Positions 22,331 through 34,205 of a stretch of 64,000 nucleotides of DNA are shown here, in pieces. The DNA is from Amblyornis subalaris (taxonomy: Eukaryota; Chordata; Aves; Passeriformes; Ptilonorhynchidae). Location of the stretch: the NCBI GenBank assembly GCA_018881555.1, contig JACAXG010000025.1:2383446-2447445 (forward strand). The letters run 5' to 3'. Position 1 is the first letter of the stretch. Every line of letters begins with the position of its first letter. The position numbers were made by a program, and so were the translations under genes. The notes beneath the pieces are model-generated. The model was given only the letters and a program-made list of their open reading frames with translations. It was not told where the DNA came from and did no database searches.

Positions 22331-25300
22331 AGTGGGGAGCACCACAGGGGTGACTGGCTGTGCTAGAAAGGCTGACCCGGGCAGCCCTCATCCTGTCCTG
22401 CCCTGACGAGCCCTTGATCCTCCTGGTGTCTGCTCCCTCCACGGCATGCTCCCGTCCGCCCTGCATAGAGCCCCAAATAGGACCCAGCGTCCGTGGCAGC
22501 ACTGCCCTGCAGGCAGCGTGAGAAGCAGGGTGTCCTCCTGCCCTGTCCTGCCCGCGGCAGTGGGGCTCTGCCTGCGTGGCTGAGCGATGAGGTGATGGGT
22601 TCACCTTGAGGCACCATCCACATGGCACCTGTGTCTGGCTGCTCCCAACGCACAGCACCTCTGCCAGCAAGTTTTGATCTCTCCCAGCTTCCTGCCTTGG
22701 TTTCACCAGCTGGTGATGAAGGGTTTGCACAGCTAAAAAGGCTGAACCAACCCCTTCACTCACAAGTCAAACAACCCTCTGTGGCACTGCCTTGTGGCAC
22801 AGCGGTGGGGGAAACAGCAGCTCCCGGTCCCCAGAACAAGCCCAGCACTGAGTATCCCCCCCGAGCAGACACGGCTCTGCTGAGAAGGTGCGTGCCTGGC
22901 AGGGAATTCAGGGTCTCCGGAGGACAAGCGATGAGACAGCCGCCCATGAGCGCGACAAGAGGCCTCGCCTCTCCTCGGGGACTGCGCCGCAGGTCAGCGT
23001 GACCTTCACTGTGCTGCCAATGCCAATGGCAAAGCTTTCCCCAGTCGTCCGGCAAGCGCACACGCATCTTCAATCTTCCCATCGATCTGTGCATGGCACA
23101 CATGTTTCTGCCTCTGTGTGGGTCAATACAGCATGATAGGCTGCCTCCGGCAAGGAGCACGCACGGCCCCAGCCGCCTGTTTCTCCCTGCCCAGGAGAGG
23201 CAGCGTGCACGTGTCAGCCCTGCACCCCCAGCTCGGAAAGGCACGGTGGGAGAGGGCTGGGCAGGTGACCCAAGCGCTGCTGCCACCACCACTGGTGCCC
23301 CAGTCACCCATCCCCCAGCCCCCAGTTGCTTCCACAGGGATGCTTGGCCCTCTGGGGAATGCTTGGCCCAGCAAGGACCATGGGCAGAAAGGGCCTGATC
23401 CTGTGGTGAGGAGTTTCTGTGGAGCCAGGCAGTGGCCAGCACTGGGTCTTTGGTCTGCAGAGCTGGGTGCGCGGTCTCTGCCTGCACCTCTCAGTTGCTG
23501 TGGTGGCAAGGGACATGATGGCATGGAGGGTGTGCCAGGCAAGTCACCCTGTAAGCACAGACCCTGATGTACAGGGCAAACTGAGCTTTGTGAGTGCGGG
23601 ACCAGCTGGAGCCCAGTGTCCTGTGTGCTGGACAGTCATGGCATGGGAGCAGGATTGTTTCTTGGCTCCCCACAGGGCCCTGACCCCCATACCAAGGGAA
23701 ACGCAGACCCGTGCTCTGTTTGGGCATCTTCAGCTCCATTTTCTCAGCACCCATCCATCTCTCAGCACTCTCCACAGCATGATTCCCTCCTGTGTGGCCA
23801 AAGAGGTAAGCCCTCTCCTTTCTCCTCTTCTGGTTCTTCTCCCCTGCTGTACTCTGCTCCTGCCTGTCCACCCAGCAAGGGCAAACAAGTGTTGGGGGCT
23901 CATCCCCTTGCAGGATTACCCAAGGCTAGAGTGCAGCCAGGCTGGGTTGGGATCAAGCTGTGCCCAAGTGAGTGGCACTCAAAGCACAAGCCCCATCCCC
24001 ATCTGCAGCTGCAGGCCTTCTACAAGCTGTGGAGAGGGAAGGACTATGGCTTTGCAGTCAGGGAACAATGGAAGAGAGGGCATGCTGAGACAGACACTGG
24101 GCTGGAGGGGCAGGGAGTGGGGAAGCAGCATGGCTTGGGAAGCTAGGCAGTAGGGCTCAGGGACTGCTTTCTACTCAGACAAGACTAGGTAGAGAACAAA
24201 GCACCAGCCTTTGGTGCTGCCACTTTGCCAACATGTCTGCAGGTCCCCAAGGTTCCATGCTGGAGCCTCTCACCTGTGGCTGAGCACCTGCACATGGGGA
24301 CTGTGTGGCTACACGGGGAACTCTGTGATGTGTAGTGGGGCTCATCTGCCCCTTCATCTGGCCACAAGCAGCTACAGCGTCTGTCTGCCCACTGACACTC
24401 CCTCATCCAGTCCTTGAGTATGATGCTAACAGTCAGGAGAAGCCCAATGCCCTGGGCTCCAATGCTGACTTCACTAGCCACCGTGCAAGCAAGCCAACAG
24501 GATGGGAGAGCCAGCCAAGGGCTTGCCAGCAGATTGGGAAAGTGGAGTCCCCCCTGCTACTCCTGTGCCCCCAGCCAGGGGAATGCTGGTCGTCAGGGAC
24601 TTGGCACAGGGCCCATGTACTACACTCAGATGATGGGGGGAGGCTGCGTGTGCCAGGGAAGACAGGACTGGAATTCGAAATGATGTTGACAAATCGGAGA
24701 AATGGCCTGAAAACAATCAGATACAATTCAAAAGGACAAGCGCCAAGAGCCGGGCTGGGGAGGGAAGCAAATCTGCCCAGCAAGCAGAGGGCAAGCGGCT
24801 GGAGGGCAGGGCTGCCAAGCAGGCAGGAGGACAGGGCAGGGCCCAGCTCAGCAGTGGGCCCCAACATCAGCTTGTTTGAGCTTAACACCAAAACCCAGGA
24901 CAATCCCAGGTGGATAAACAAGGCATGCAGAGGGGCGGAACCCTCAGGCAGGACATGTTCTGCAGGTGTAGTTATCTGCGTGAGCAGAAGCTGCATTTCC
25001 AAATGCCCAAAAGCCAGGCAGCTTGGCAAGCAGCTGGGAGTTAGGAGAAAATAGGAGAAACCTCATTCTCTTGGGATATGGGATCTACCAGTTTAATATG
25101 GGATGTCTGGCTGCCCTGTAACTGCACTGAACTCAGTGCAAAGGACAACGTTGCTGAGGGCTGTGTAAGAAGGAGAATCATTTGTAAGGCATCTGAAGTG
25201 TTTGCTGGCGGCAAGGCCTTACTGGGAGCCCTCTGCCTGGTCCAGGACATGCATCAAGAAAAATCCAAATTAATTGTAAAGAGTAGAGAGGATGGCAATA

Positions 25301-26699
25301 ACAGAGAGCAGTGATGGAGACCGACTGGAGGCACTGGAGGTTTGGGTAAGAGCAGAGGAGGTTGAGAGGAGGCATCCATAGACAAAATAAATGAGCACAA
25401 ATGGAGGGGGCTTTCTAGAGCATCAGGGCCCTGACACACCACAGAGCACAGCAGAAGATAAGTGAAGTCTCCATGTGGGAGATGCTGGCCCCACAGTCTG
25501 GAGGCATGCTTGATGGACCTGACCCTGCTGTGGTGCCCTCCAGCACCACCATGGTGATTCATCCCTTCCAAGACACAGGCACTGGCTGTTTCTATTCTTA
25601 GCCCAGTCTGCATGAGGGTTTGGTTGTGATTTCCTTTTCTTGTCACCCAGCCGATGGATTGACCCTTTTCCATACCAAGATCTAAACTCCCACTGTGCTC
25701 CAGCACTGGAGTGGTGCCACTGCAGTGAGCTCACCCTCCCAGCCACGCTGTGGGGCTGCAGCTCCTCAGGACGGATGCAGGGGATCAGCCCAGGGGACCA
25801 GATGCTGCTGGGGCAGGCCAGGAGGGTGGGGGACACAGGTGATGGGACAGTTACAGACCTGGGTGGGCAGCAGGCAGCTGCCCGAGGGGAGACCCCCAGC
25901 AAGGAGCTCCCAACTGATACTCTGCTCATCCGAGCTGGCCGGGATATGGATCCAGCTTGCTGAGTGCTTCTACTGCCAGCCCAAGCCCGTAATCTGGCTG
26001 CCACGTTTTCCTCGCCAGCTCCTCACACTCCAGAGTTGGTGCTGGCCGCGGCCCCATGCCCAGAGGGAAGTGGATCTGGGGCAATCATTAATTTTGATCT
26101 AATTGAAGGGAACGTGACTGTGGAGCCCAGCTGGCCGCAGCACTCAGCTCTGCCTCATGCAAGTTGTGTCCTCCGAGACCCTTGCAAACACATCGGCTTA
26201 ACAAGAAGAGCCTCCTTCCATGGCCTCCCCGGCATGCTGCTGGCACCTGCCCAGCGGGTCAGGCTCTGCGGCAAGGATGGCGAGTGCCTCGGCTGTGGGG
26301 AGATGTGGGATGACAAGATGTCCTCTCCAATTACAGGAGAGCAGGGCTGGCGACGGTGTGATGAGCATGCCAGGCATCGCTGCCTGCTGTGGAGCGGGTT
26401 GTGGGGGGGCTACAGGAGCAGTGATGCTGCCTGCACCCCACTTGCTGAAACCTCCTTACCATCCTCCTGCCCCCACTGGGAGTGGTGGGGCTGGGAATGG
26501 TGGGAGAGAGCTGTACGCACCAGGGAAGGAGTGGAGCCATTGCTGTGAGCTCTGTTACCAGCTGCATGGTGCTGGGATGGGGAAGATGGCAGCTCCAGTG
26601 CAGCAGATCAGCCTCAGTGGTGGTCCTGGTCCCCAGTTTAGCCCAGTGTGGTGGATGACAAGTCTGCCAGGGCCAGCAGACTCATGGGAGATGCAGCAC
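22331..26699. other. Sequence between the two ASIC first exons, left part
   Basis: No coding exon is recognised on either strand. GC-rich single-copy-looking DNA surrounds the CR1 remnant at 24.66-25.33 kb. No N is present between 18350 and 27373, unlike most of the window. Confidence 0.55.
24660..25330 (+). mobile_element. CR1-type LINE remnant (end of the RT ORF)
   Basis: The plus strand contains GACAAATCGGAGAAATGGCC, then a CAATTCAAAAGGACAAGCGCCAAG-like block and GGGGAGGGAAGCAAATC. At about 25170 comes AAGAAGGAGAATCATTTGTAAGGCATCTGAAG, followed by CAAGAAAAATCCAAATTA. These match in order the distal reverse-transcriptase region of CR1 elements. The copy is old, heavily substituted and interrupted, with no intact frame. 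Boundaries are approximate. Confidence 0.65.
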
Positions 26700-26872
26700 C
26701 CCATTAACGCACTGACCCCATTTACGTAAACTACCCCCGTTAAACACAATATCCTATTAAATGCTTTACCCCAATTAAGTGCAATACCTTAATTAATGCA
26801 ACACCCCAATTAAAGACAACACTCCCATTCAATTTATTCCTTCATTAAGCGCAAAACCTCAATTACAAAGTC
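26700..26872. repeat. ~18-bp degenerate TAAT-rich tandem array, about 10 copies
   Basis: Units follow CCCAATTAANGCAAYAC: examples are CCATTAACGCACTGAC, CCCGTTAAACACAATAT, CCCAATTAAGTGCAATAC, CTTAATTAATGCAACAC and CCCAATTAAAGACAACAC. Each carries an ATTA or TTAA homeodomain-type core at roughly the same phase. Substitutions between units indicate age. Confidence 0.75.
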
Positions 26873-28194
26873 TCTTTTGTAAGCTGTGTGCATGAGCTCG
26901 CACAAGGTGCCCTGGACACCTTTTGCTGTTGCCAGAAAAACAACACGGAGTTTATATGGCTTTTGGGGTCCTGCCTCCAGGAATTTAAGGAGTGGGTTTC
27001 AGTACGATCTAGGTGTAGGAGCATCTATTTGATGGCTGAGAGGACAACGCCTGCATCAGAACAGGGTTAGATCCCGTGGACACTCAATGGGATAATGGGT
27101 CCAATCCCTGCCTGGTCATGGGAGAAAAGGGTTTGTGCTGAGCCCAGGCTGATTCCACGTTATTTAACCCTGGTGGGCAGTGAGACCTCACTTGTCACCA
27201 TTCTGACTTTCTCTTTCCAGAAATGCTCACCCAGCCAGCTCTTGCCCCTGTGCCCAGGAAGAGGCAGCAGGCAGTGGATGCTGTGGGCTTCGCGCCCATG
27301 CACAGTAGCCCCTGCTTCTGGTCTCCATCTGAGAGATACCACACGTGCCATGGGCTTGCACTGCCCTGGCTCNGCCAGGCTAAAAGCCAGAGGAGCGGGA
27401 GATGCTAGCATCCCCTGTCCACGTTCTGCTCTGACCATCAGTACAAACCACCCCCAAACGGAGCCAGGCACTTGGTCACACTGCACAGACATTCTCACTG
27501 AGCGAAAACACATCTAAAAGCCTCCCAAATCCATGCGGAGGAGCAAATTCCCAGCAGAATGCCCAGCCATTTCAGCACAAAAGGTGTTCAGCATCTCCAG
27601 GAGGATGCTCAGCCCAGCACCTATCTCCCGACTCTAGATCCGGCAATGCTCGCTGGCCCGTGACCGGCAGGAGGTCAGGCTCGGCTGACACTGCCCTCCA
27701 GTCCTGAGCGGGAGGAGTGGAGGAAATGGCCTCACCACCCCCAGAGCATCCCCCACGGCTGGAAAGGCTGTCACAGACGTGACCAGAGAGTGGCTGCATG
27801 GCAGCAGAAGCCCTGGCTCTGTGCATGGGCGATGGGGTGTGCACAGTCTCTCCTGCCCTCAGCACTGCTAGGAAGGGGAAGGCACCCTGGGAGCCATCGC
27901 TGCAGCGTGCAGAGACAGCCATTTGGTTTTATAGCCTTTTATTGCTGCAGCTGGTTGGTCCTCCCTTCTCCCTGCCATCTTGAGGAGGGCAGCCGGGCAG
28001 GCTGGCACATGGCTGTGCTGTGCTGAGCTGCTCGGCAGTAGGGCACCCTCCTGGGGTGTCACTGGACTTGCACCGCTAGCAGAAGCACCAGCATGGCAGG
28101 GAACTGGCTTAGCACCTTGCTGGGACAGTTCCCAGCACTATTACCCTCACAGCTCTCTGCCCACAGCTTGAGACCCCCTGTCTCCACCACTTGT

Positions 28195-28305
28195 CACCTG
28201 CCTGGTGGTTTATAAAATTTTAAAGTTAATGGTGTAATAAACTCCAATAATGATATTGCAGCTGCACCGGGGCATCCTGGGATGAATACATTACAGGAGC
28301 TGCAG
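28195..28305. promoter_or_regulatory. AT-rich candidate element
   Basis: TTTATAAAATTTTAAAGTTAATGG, GTAATAAACTCCAATAATG and TGAATACATTACAGG lie in an otherwise GC-rich stretch. No other evidence of function. Confidence 0.35.
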
Positions 28306-29879
28306 CAGTCAGGCAGGGAGGGCCGCACTGGGAGATGCTCCAGCCAGTGCAGCCGGAGATGGACAAGCCTCACCCAGTCNTACTATGAGCAGGGCAACCC
28401 CCCGCTTCACTGCCTCCCAAGGGACAACTGAGCAAAGGTGACAGGAGGGCGGGCAGCCCACCGGAGCCGCAGTCCTCCCTGATCACAAGACAGGCCAAGA
28501 CACCTTCAGGGAATAGGATTTGGGCGGAGCTTAAGCCCCTAAGACAGCCTACTGTCAGTTTCTGATTTATGGGCAGGGGATGCTTGGATGAATGAACTGG
28601 ACTGAGCCTGGAGGACCACCCTGCTTCCAGCTGTGGGCAGCCTCCACAGCACTGGAGTCCATGCTTGGATGAGCCCCAGCCACCGTGTGCAGTCCCCAAG
28701 CACCAGCTGGGTGTCCCTATCCTGCCTCGACAGCATCAGCCCCGGCACAACCCCATCAGGGCTGGCACAGCTGCAGGCACAGGTAGGGCTGCTGCTGAAC
28801 ACAGCTGGCACAGCCAGGATAGCATCTCACAGCCAAGGGTACATGCCAAGAGTGCCACACTGCAGAGGCAGTGTGCAGAAGGATGCAGCCTTGCTGTGGT
28901 GTGCAGGGAGGATGAGAGCCCCATCCTGCCCCAAACAGTCCTGACCCTGCACTAGGGAGCAGGTCTCTTGTGCACAGGCATGAGAGCAGAAGGNTGATGG
29001 ATGCTGCAGGGCTGAAGGCCAACACAGCAGTGTCAGGAAGCCCATCACCAGGTTCTTCAGATACCTCTGGAGACGTGCAGCCTGCAAGTAGACCCAGCGT
29101 AGGGCACAGGTAATGCTGGCACTCCAGGAGCACCCACAGCGGGCAGCAGAGCTGGTACCCACTCACCCCACTCCGCCATCTCATCTCTGACCCCGAGGAA
29201 TATGAGAAGCTGAATGGGAGTGTGCCCAGCCAGCAGAGCGTGCGGATCTGCTCTTCATGCTCTGAGAGACATTGTTCAGCTGCTCCCTCATGCTCAGTTG
29301 TGCCCCCGGGCCCCATCCTGCCCTGTCCCCTGCAGTCATCAGCACCCGGTGCTCGGTCAAGCACCTTGCGGCTCCTCCTGGCCCCGGGCTGCTCCTCCTG
29401 TCCCATCTGCAGTACTTTGCCGAGGCAGCTCCTGCTTCCCACTTGGCTTTCCTAAAAACAACAGAGCCATAAACTGCCAGCAGAGCTGCCTCAGCACAGC
29501 AATAGGGCTGAGGTTTTAAATGCACCCAAGTCAGGAGGCTGGGAGTTATGGTTCCCCAGGCAGCCATAGCTCAGCTGCATGGTGCCCATGACAGTCCTGT
29601 GCGTGCACAGCCGTGCGCCATGGGCAAGGGGCAGAGTTAGTGTTACCATGGGAACCATCGCTCCCCATTTCCTACGTTTGTGTGAATAAAACCTCAACTT
29701 TAATGCCATAGCCCCACTGATGGCATATGCGGTGGGGACATCCTGCCTGTCCTCCCTAGGCTGCTGGGCAAAGTGGCTGGGAGCCAAGCCCAGGACTGCC
29801 CCTGCCCCATGATGGCTGGTGGAGAGGTGGTGGACAGACTGGGTCTGCAAGGTGAATGGGAATTTGGAGAAGGTCACAG

Positions 29880-31640
29880 GGAAGTGTACCCTGGACCAAG
29901 TACACCATGGGCACAGCATGCAGCTGGCCACCGAGCACACTGCATGGGCCCCGGCATGGGCCATGAGCACTGATGGCACAGGAGGTGCCACCTGGCTGTG
30001 GAGCACATGGCTAACAGCAAACATGGAGCGTGTGCTGCGCCAGGGATTGAGGAACTGGTGCCTTCAACGCCCTGTGTGCTCCAAACCCTGGGCACGCTGC
30101 TGGCACCAAGCGTGGAGTGCATCGCAAAAGCCAAACACCCCACTGGGCTTCCAAGGCATCCTGCAAACGGGGAAAGCATCCGGCTGCTGAGCATCCTGGA
30201 TGCATTGACCCCAGAGGTGAGCTGGGCCACTGCAAACACGACACCATCAGGCACCAAGCACCAGCTCCCTGCAAAGTGGCAGCTGATGCTGAGCGCTGAG
30301 GGCACCACGTGTGGTGAGGGTGCCACGTGTGCCACAGACACTGAAAACTCTGCTGTGGACATGGGATGCGTGGCGGACTGTTTGTTCTGAGTGCTGTGGA
30401 GTGAGCCTCGACAGGAACAGCACGGGCCAGTGGCACTGCTAATGCAAGAGCTGGCGCTAGCAGTGCACACAGATTGTGCAGCTGCTCCAAAGCGGGCCAG
30501 CATCCGGCACCGAGCACAGGCTGGATAGCGGGAACACCACTAACACTGTGCAGCATGCTCTGTAAATGGCAACAGCACCAGGAAGCTTGTCCTGACCACA
30601 CCATGGGCTGCGCTTACAGAGCACGCTGCAAGCGAGCAGTGTGTTGGGCACTGGGGTGGGATGCAGGGCCAGCGCTCACGCCTGCGGGAGTGGAGTGCGT
30701 GGGCAGCGGGAGCACGCTGTGAGCACCAAGACTGAGCCCACTGCGAGGCCGCACACGCGCTGGCACCGGGCACCAACCGCAGCGCCAGCAGTCTGCTGTG
30801 AACACTCATCACACCGCGGGAATCAAAACACCGAGCGCACCGCGGAGAGCCGGCTGGTGCGAGCACGGGCTACGCTGCAAATGCCAAGTCGAACAGACGC
30901 CGGGCACACCTTGAATGCAGAGATTGCCGAGTGCTTGGCAAACACGAAACCACAGCTGACACCAGATACTGAAGGTGCTGCAAACATCATCGGCGGCNGG
31001 GCTCACACCCTGAGCACACTGTGTGTGCTGAGCGCTGCTGACACTGAGTGNGAGGGCTGTGTAAATAACAACGATGCCACAGGTATTAAGTGCTGAGCAC
31101 TTTGCAATTATCAAGCAAACCGTGGGCATCAAGCGCTGCAGGCACCACGACTGCAAACACACTGCAGGCACCAATTTGACAAATACACTCCTGATAACAA
31201 GCATGTGGCTGGTGCTGAGCACTGGATATGGAGTGCCACGGGCTATTGCATACACCAAATCTGGTGCAGGCAATGGGGATGCTGCACACATCAGCTCGGG
31301 CATTGTGTGCATTGCAAATACCCAATATAGCATGGGTGCTGAATGCCAACCAAATCCTTCACTGGCTCCTCGTTTTGTGCTGTGCTATAAATAAGAAATG
31401 TGCCAAGTCACCACCCTCTAAATGCATTGCAAACACCAAGCGGTTGCAGACACCATGCAGCCTCACATTGNCTGTTGAGAACTGGGCATACTGTGGCCAG
31501 CCCACTTCCTGTGCCAGCCTCAAAGCCCACTGAAAGGAGCAGCCCCACCAGGTGCCACAAACACCAGATTTGGTGGCACAGAGCACTGGCACACTGCATG
31601 TCACAAATCCACTCCAGGTGGGTGTCACCAACTGGGGTGA
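29880..31640. repeat. Large degenerate minisatellite, ~20-bp unit
   Basis: For about 1.7 kb the plus strand is built from recurring words: GGCACCAAGC, TGCAAACACC, GCTGAGCAC, GGAGTGC and GAGCACGCTGTGAGCACCAAG. Spacing is about 18-22 bases, too diverged for exact copies. The pattern fades at both ends. It explains the unusually long open frames on both strands, which have no recognisable domains. The edges and period are visual estimates. Confidence 0.6.
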
Positions 31641-32260
31641 AAGGTAGCCCTGCCTGTAGGCTGCTGGCCCTGTAGTTCCCCCACACCAGGGTGCATGGGG
31701 TCCTGCCTGTCTCTTGGGGAGCGACAGCCGTGCAGTAGTGCCAATGGTGCGGTGTGTGCCGGTGTGCTCAGGGCCTGTTATTTCATTTTCACTTGTCCCA
31801 TCCCATTAGCACAGCTGTCTGCCACCAGAGAAGGGAAAATTGATGCTAAACGGGATATCAATTTATCATGGAGTGTGTCACCCGCCACACGGCTCTGCCA
31901 GCCGAGCAGCAGAGACGCGCTGCACCAGCCAAGCAGCACCTGTAATTAACAGCTCGTCAGCCTCCCCCGCACGCTGCAGCCTGGGCACCAGCTGGCGGGT
32001 GTGGTACGGGGAATCCCAGATGCAGTGCCACCCTCCACCCCTGGCCGGGACCCCAGCATCACTCCTCAGGGCCCTGTGTGCCCACCTCCCACCCTGCTGC
32101 CAGGGACAGAGGCAGTCAGCAGGTTGCATGCCAGTGTGCCGGGGTTGCCAGCCTGAGGGATGCTTGAAGAGAGAGGTTTGTCCCCTGTCCCAGCCCTGCC
32201 TCAGCCGTTTTCACCGCTGCCCTGATCCCTCGCTACTGAGGTGTCCCAGCGCGAGGTAGA

Positions 32261-32333
32261 GCTGTAACTCATGAGGTGACGGTGCCCAGTGAGTAACGAG
32301 CCGGGAGCCCGGCTCTCGGGCATGAGTTACAGC
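32261..32333. other. Compound perfect inverted repeat
   Basis: Outer arms GCTGTAACTCATG (32261-32273) and CATGAGTTACAGC (32321-32333) are exact complements, 13 bp. Inside the 47-base loop, GAGCCGGG (32298-32305) and CCCGGCTC (32308-32315) form a second perfect 8-bp arm pair around AG. As RNA or cruciform DNA this would give a stem with a nested hairpin. No transcript is known. Confidence 0.7.
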
Positions 32334-33099
32334 CGCTGCCTGCGCTCAGTAAGACATCAATCCCGGCGGGTGGCGGGGAAGGAAACGTAGAGTTCAGCGT
32401 GCCGGGAAGGGGCCGCAGGANGGGCCATCAATCCTGGGCAGGAGGGTGAGACGCCAGCACAGGCAAGGCTGGAGGACACCTACTGGGATCACCCCTGTCC
32501 ATATCCCCATGATTACCCCCGGGTGCCCCCAGCCCCAGGAGAATGCAGGCTGTTGCACCCAGTCCACGCCATCCAGCTGAGGGGCTACGGCAGAAGGGAA
32601 GTGCCAGATGTGGCTTCCCCCAGCCCTGGGAATGTCAGTGGCTACTCTGTGTGAACAGGAAGGAGTGAAGGGTCCGCTGGGACAGCCTAGTACAGAGCCA
32701 GGAATGGACCTCAATCTGGTGCCAGAAAAATCTCTGGGGGGTTTGCACAAGCAAGCTCTCCATCCCTGATAGCTGAGACCCCACTTCCCCTCAATGCCCC
32801 TGCCATACAGGGGTGCTGAAACCACACAGCCCCCTTCCCCATCGTGCCCTGGTAGGGGCAGGACCGAACCCCACCTAGCCTCAGCCGGGCACTACCAGCC
32901 CTGCCCTGCCCCCGGCATGCCCGAGTCGTGCAGCAGCGGCAGCGGCAGCGGCACAGTGGGAGGGAGCAGGCGAGCGGGACGGCCAGCTGAGCCGAGGCTG
33001 TTTGCAGCTTTGATGTTAAACACCCAGAGATGAAATGCGTGGCCTGGGGCTGGGTCCCTTGCAGCCAGCCGCCGGCCAGCCTCTGGCTGCGGTGCCGTG

Positions 33100-33290
33100 C
33101 CAGCGCTGGGGCCGATAATTGGATGCATGTTTCTTCCAATGAGTTTGTATCATTTTTATGTAAATTTGACATTTTCCTGATGTTCTGTAATGTGCACAAA
33201 GCAAGTGCCGCTCCTGCCGTCGGCAAAGCCTATTTCCTTCCTGTCTGAAGTGCTGTGTTGATTTAAGGGCCTGCTAATACGCGCAGCCGG
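33100..33290. promoter_or_regulatory. AT-rich candidate conserved element
   Basis: GATAATTGGATGCATG, TTTGTATCATTTTTATGTAAATTTGACATTTTCC and TGTTGATTTAAGGGCCTGCTAATACGCGC are complex and non-repetitive, with neither coding frame nor TE similarity. Confidence 0.4.
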
Positions 33291-33984
33291 GCCCCCCCGT
33301 GCACACGCACGTGCTCACACGTGGCTCGCTGGCTCCGATCTCTCTCCATCAGTCTCATGTGCTGCTCCCAGGCACCCAACCTCATGTCGAACCCAGGGCC
33401 AGGGCCGTCCTGCACTGGGACAGCACGGAGCTGGGCTCCCCAGGACAGCAAAGCACCTTTTTTATCCATCTCATGTGCCACCAAATCACCAGTAGGACTG
33501 CTGGATGCTGCTCGGCTGTTTGGCTCATCCTGATGGAGGTGAAGAGGTCCCTCCATGCCCGGCATGGCAGGAATGCCGCCAGCAGTCCCTCAGGGCTCTT
33601 TCGTCTCCTGTTGGAAGGTGGGAGGAGATCAGAGCCCAAGAGCCAGAGCAGGAGGAAAAGAGACAGCCAAGAGGCACCTTTCTGGCAGAACAGGGAGGTG
33701 CTGCCAATTAACCAGTTTCAGGGGACCGTGCAGTGGTAGCTTTGGACATTGCTGCTTGGGAGACGCCAGAGGGGTTGGGGTGCATCCGCCCAGGCATCCT
33801 GCAGCACTCCTGGGCAAGGCTCCGTGTGTCCCGGTCACAGACCTCCTGCCCGAGGGCAGAAGCTGTAGCACTAGCGGTCCCTTACTGGGGGTGAGGGCAC
33901 CCTCACTCCCACATGCCCTGGCTTCTCGTGCTGCACAATTTTCCTGGGCTCTGTCTGTGGTGCAGGCGAGTGGGTTTCAAAGGC

Positions 33985-34205
33985 AGCGCTGCTATTTAAA
34001 GCCCTTATTGTTCGCGTCCTTGACACCGACAGCTACATCCTGCTGTCGTTCGATGTGAGCGCATCCTGGCCCGGCCAGCCAGAGGAAGGCAGCTAATGAA
34101 GAGCAAGTGCAAAGACGCCTCTTCTTTGTCCTGTTCACAAAGCAGCTTCCCAAACAGTCCCCCTCCGCCCTTCACTGAGCAGCTATTTATAGCTCCCCTT
34201 CCCCA
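33985..34205. promoter_or_regulatory. Candidate regulatory element with a perfect MEF2-type site
   Basis: GCTATTTAAAGCCCTTATTG near 33990 is followed at 34183-34192 by CTATTTATAG, an exact MEF2 consensus, framed by AGC...GCT. The 220-base stretch also has CAGCTAATGAAG and CTTTGTCC. Function is inferred from motifs only. Confidence 0.4.

Noticed and set aside
21449..22345. 298-codon minus-strand open frame upstream of ASIC4
   Set aside because: It reads through the GC tandem repeat and promoter CpG island with Arg/Ala repeats; composition-driven.
29874..30604. About 200-codon open frames on both strands
   Set aside because: Produced by the degenerate minisatellite; no domain.
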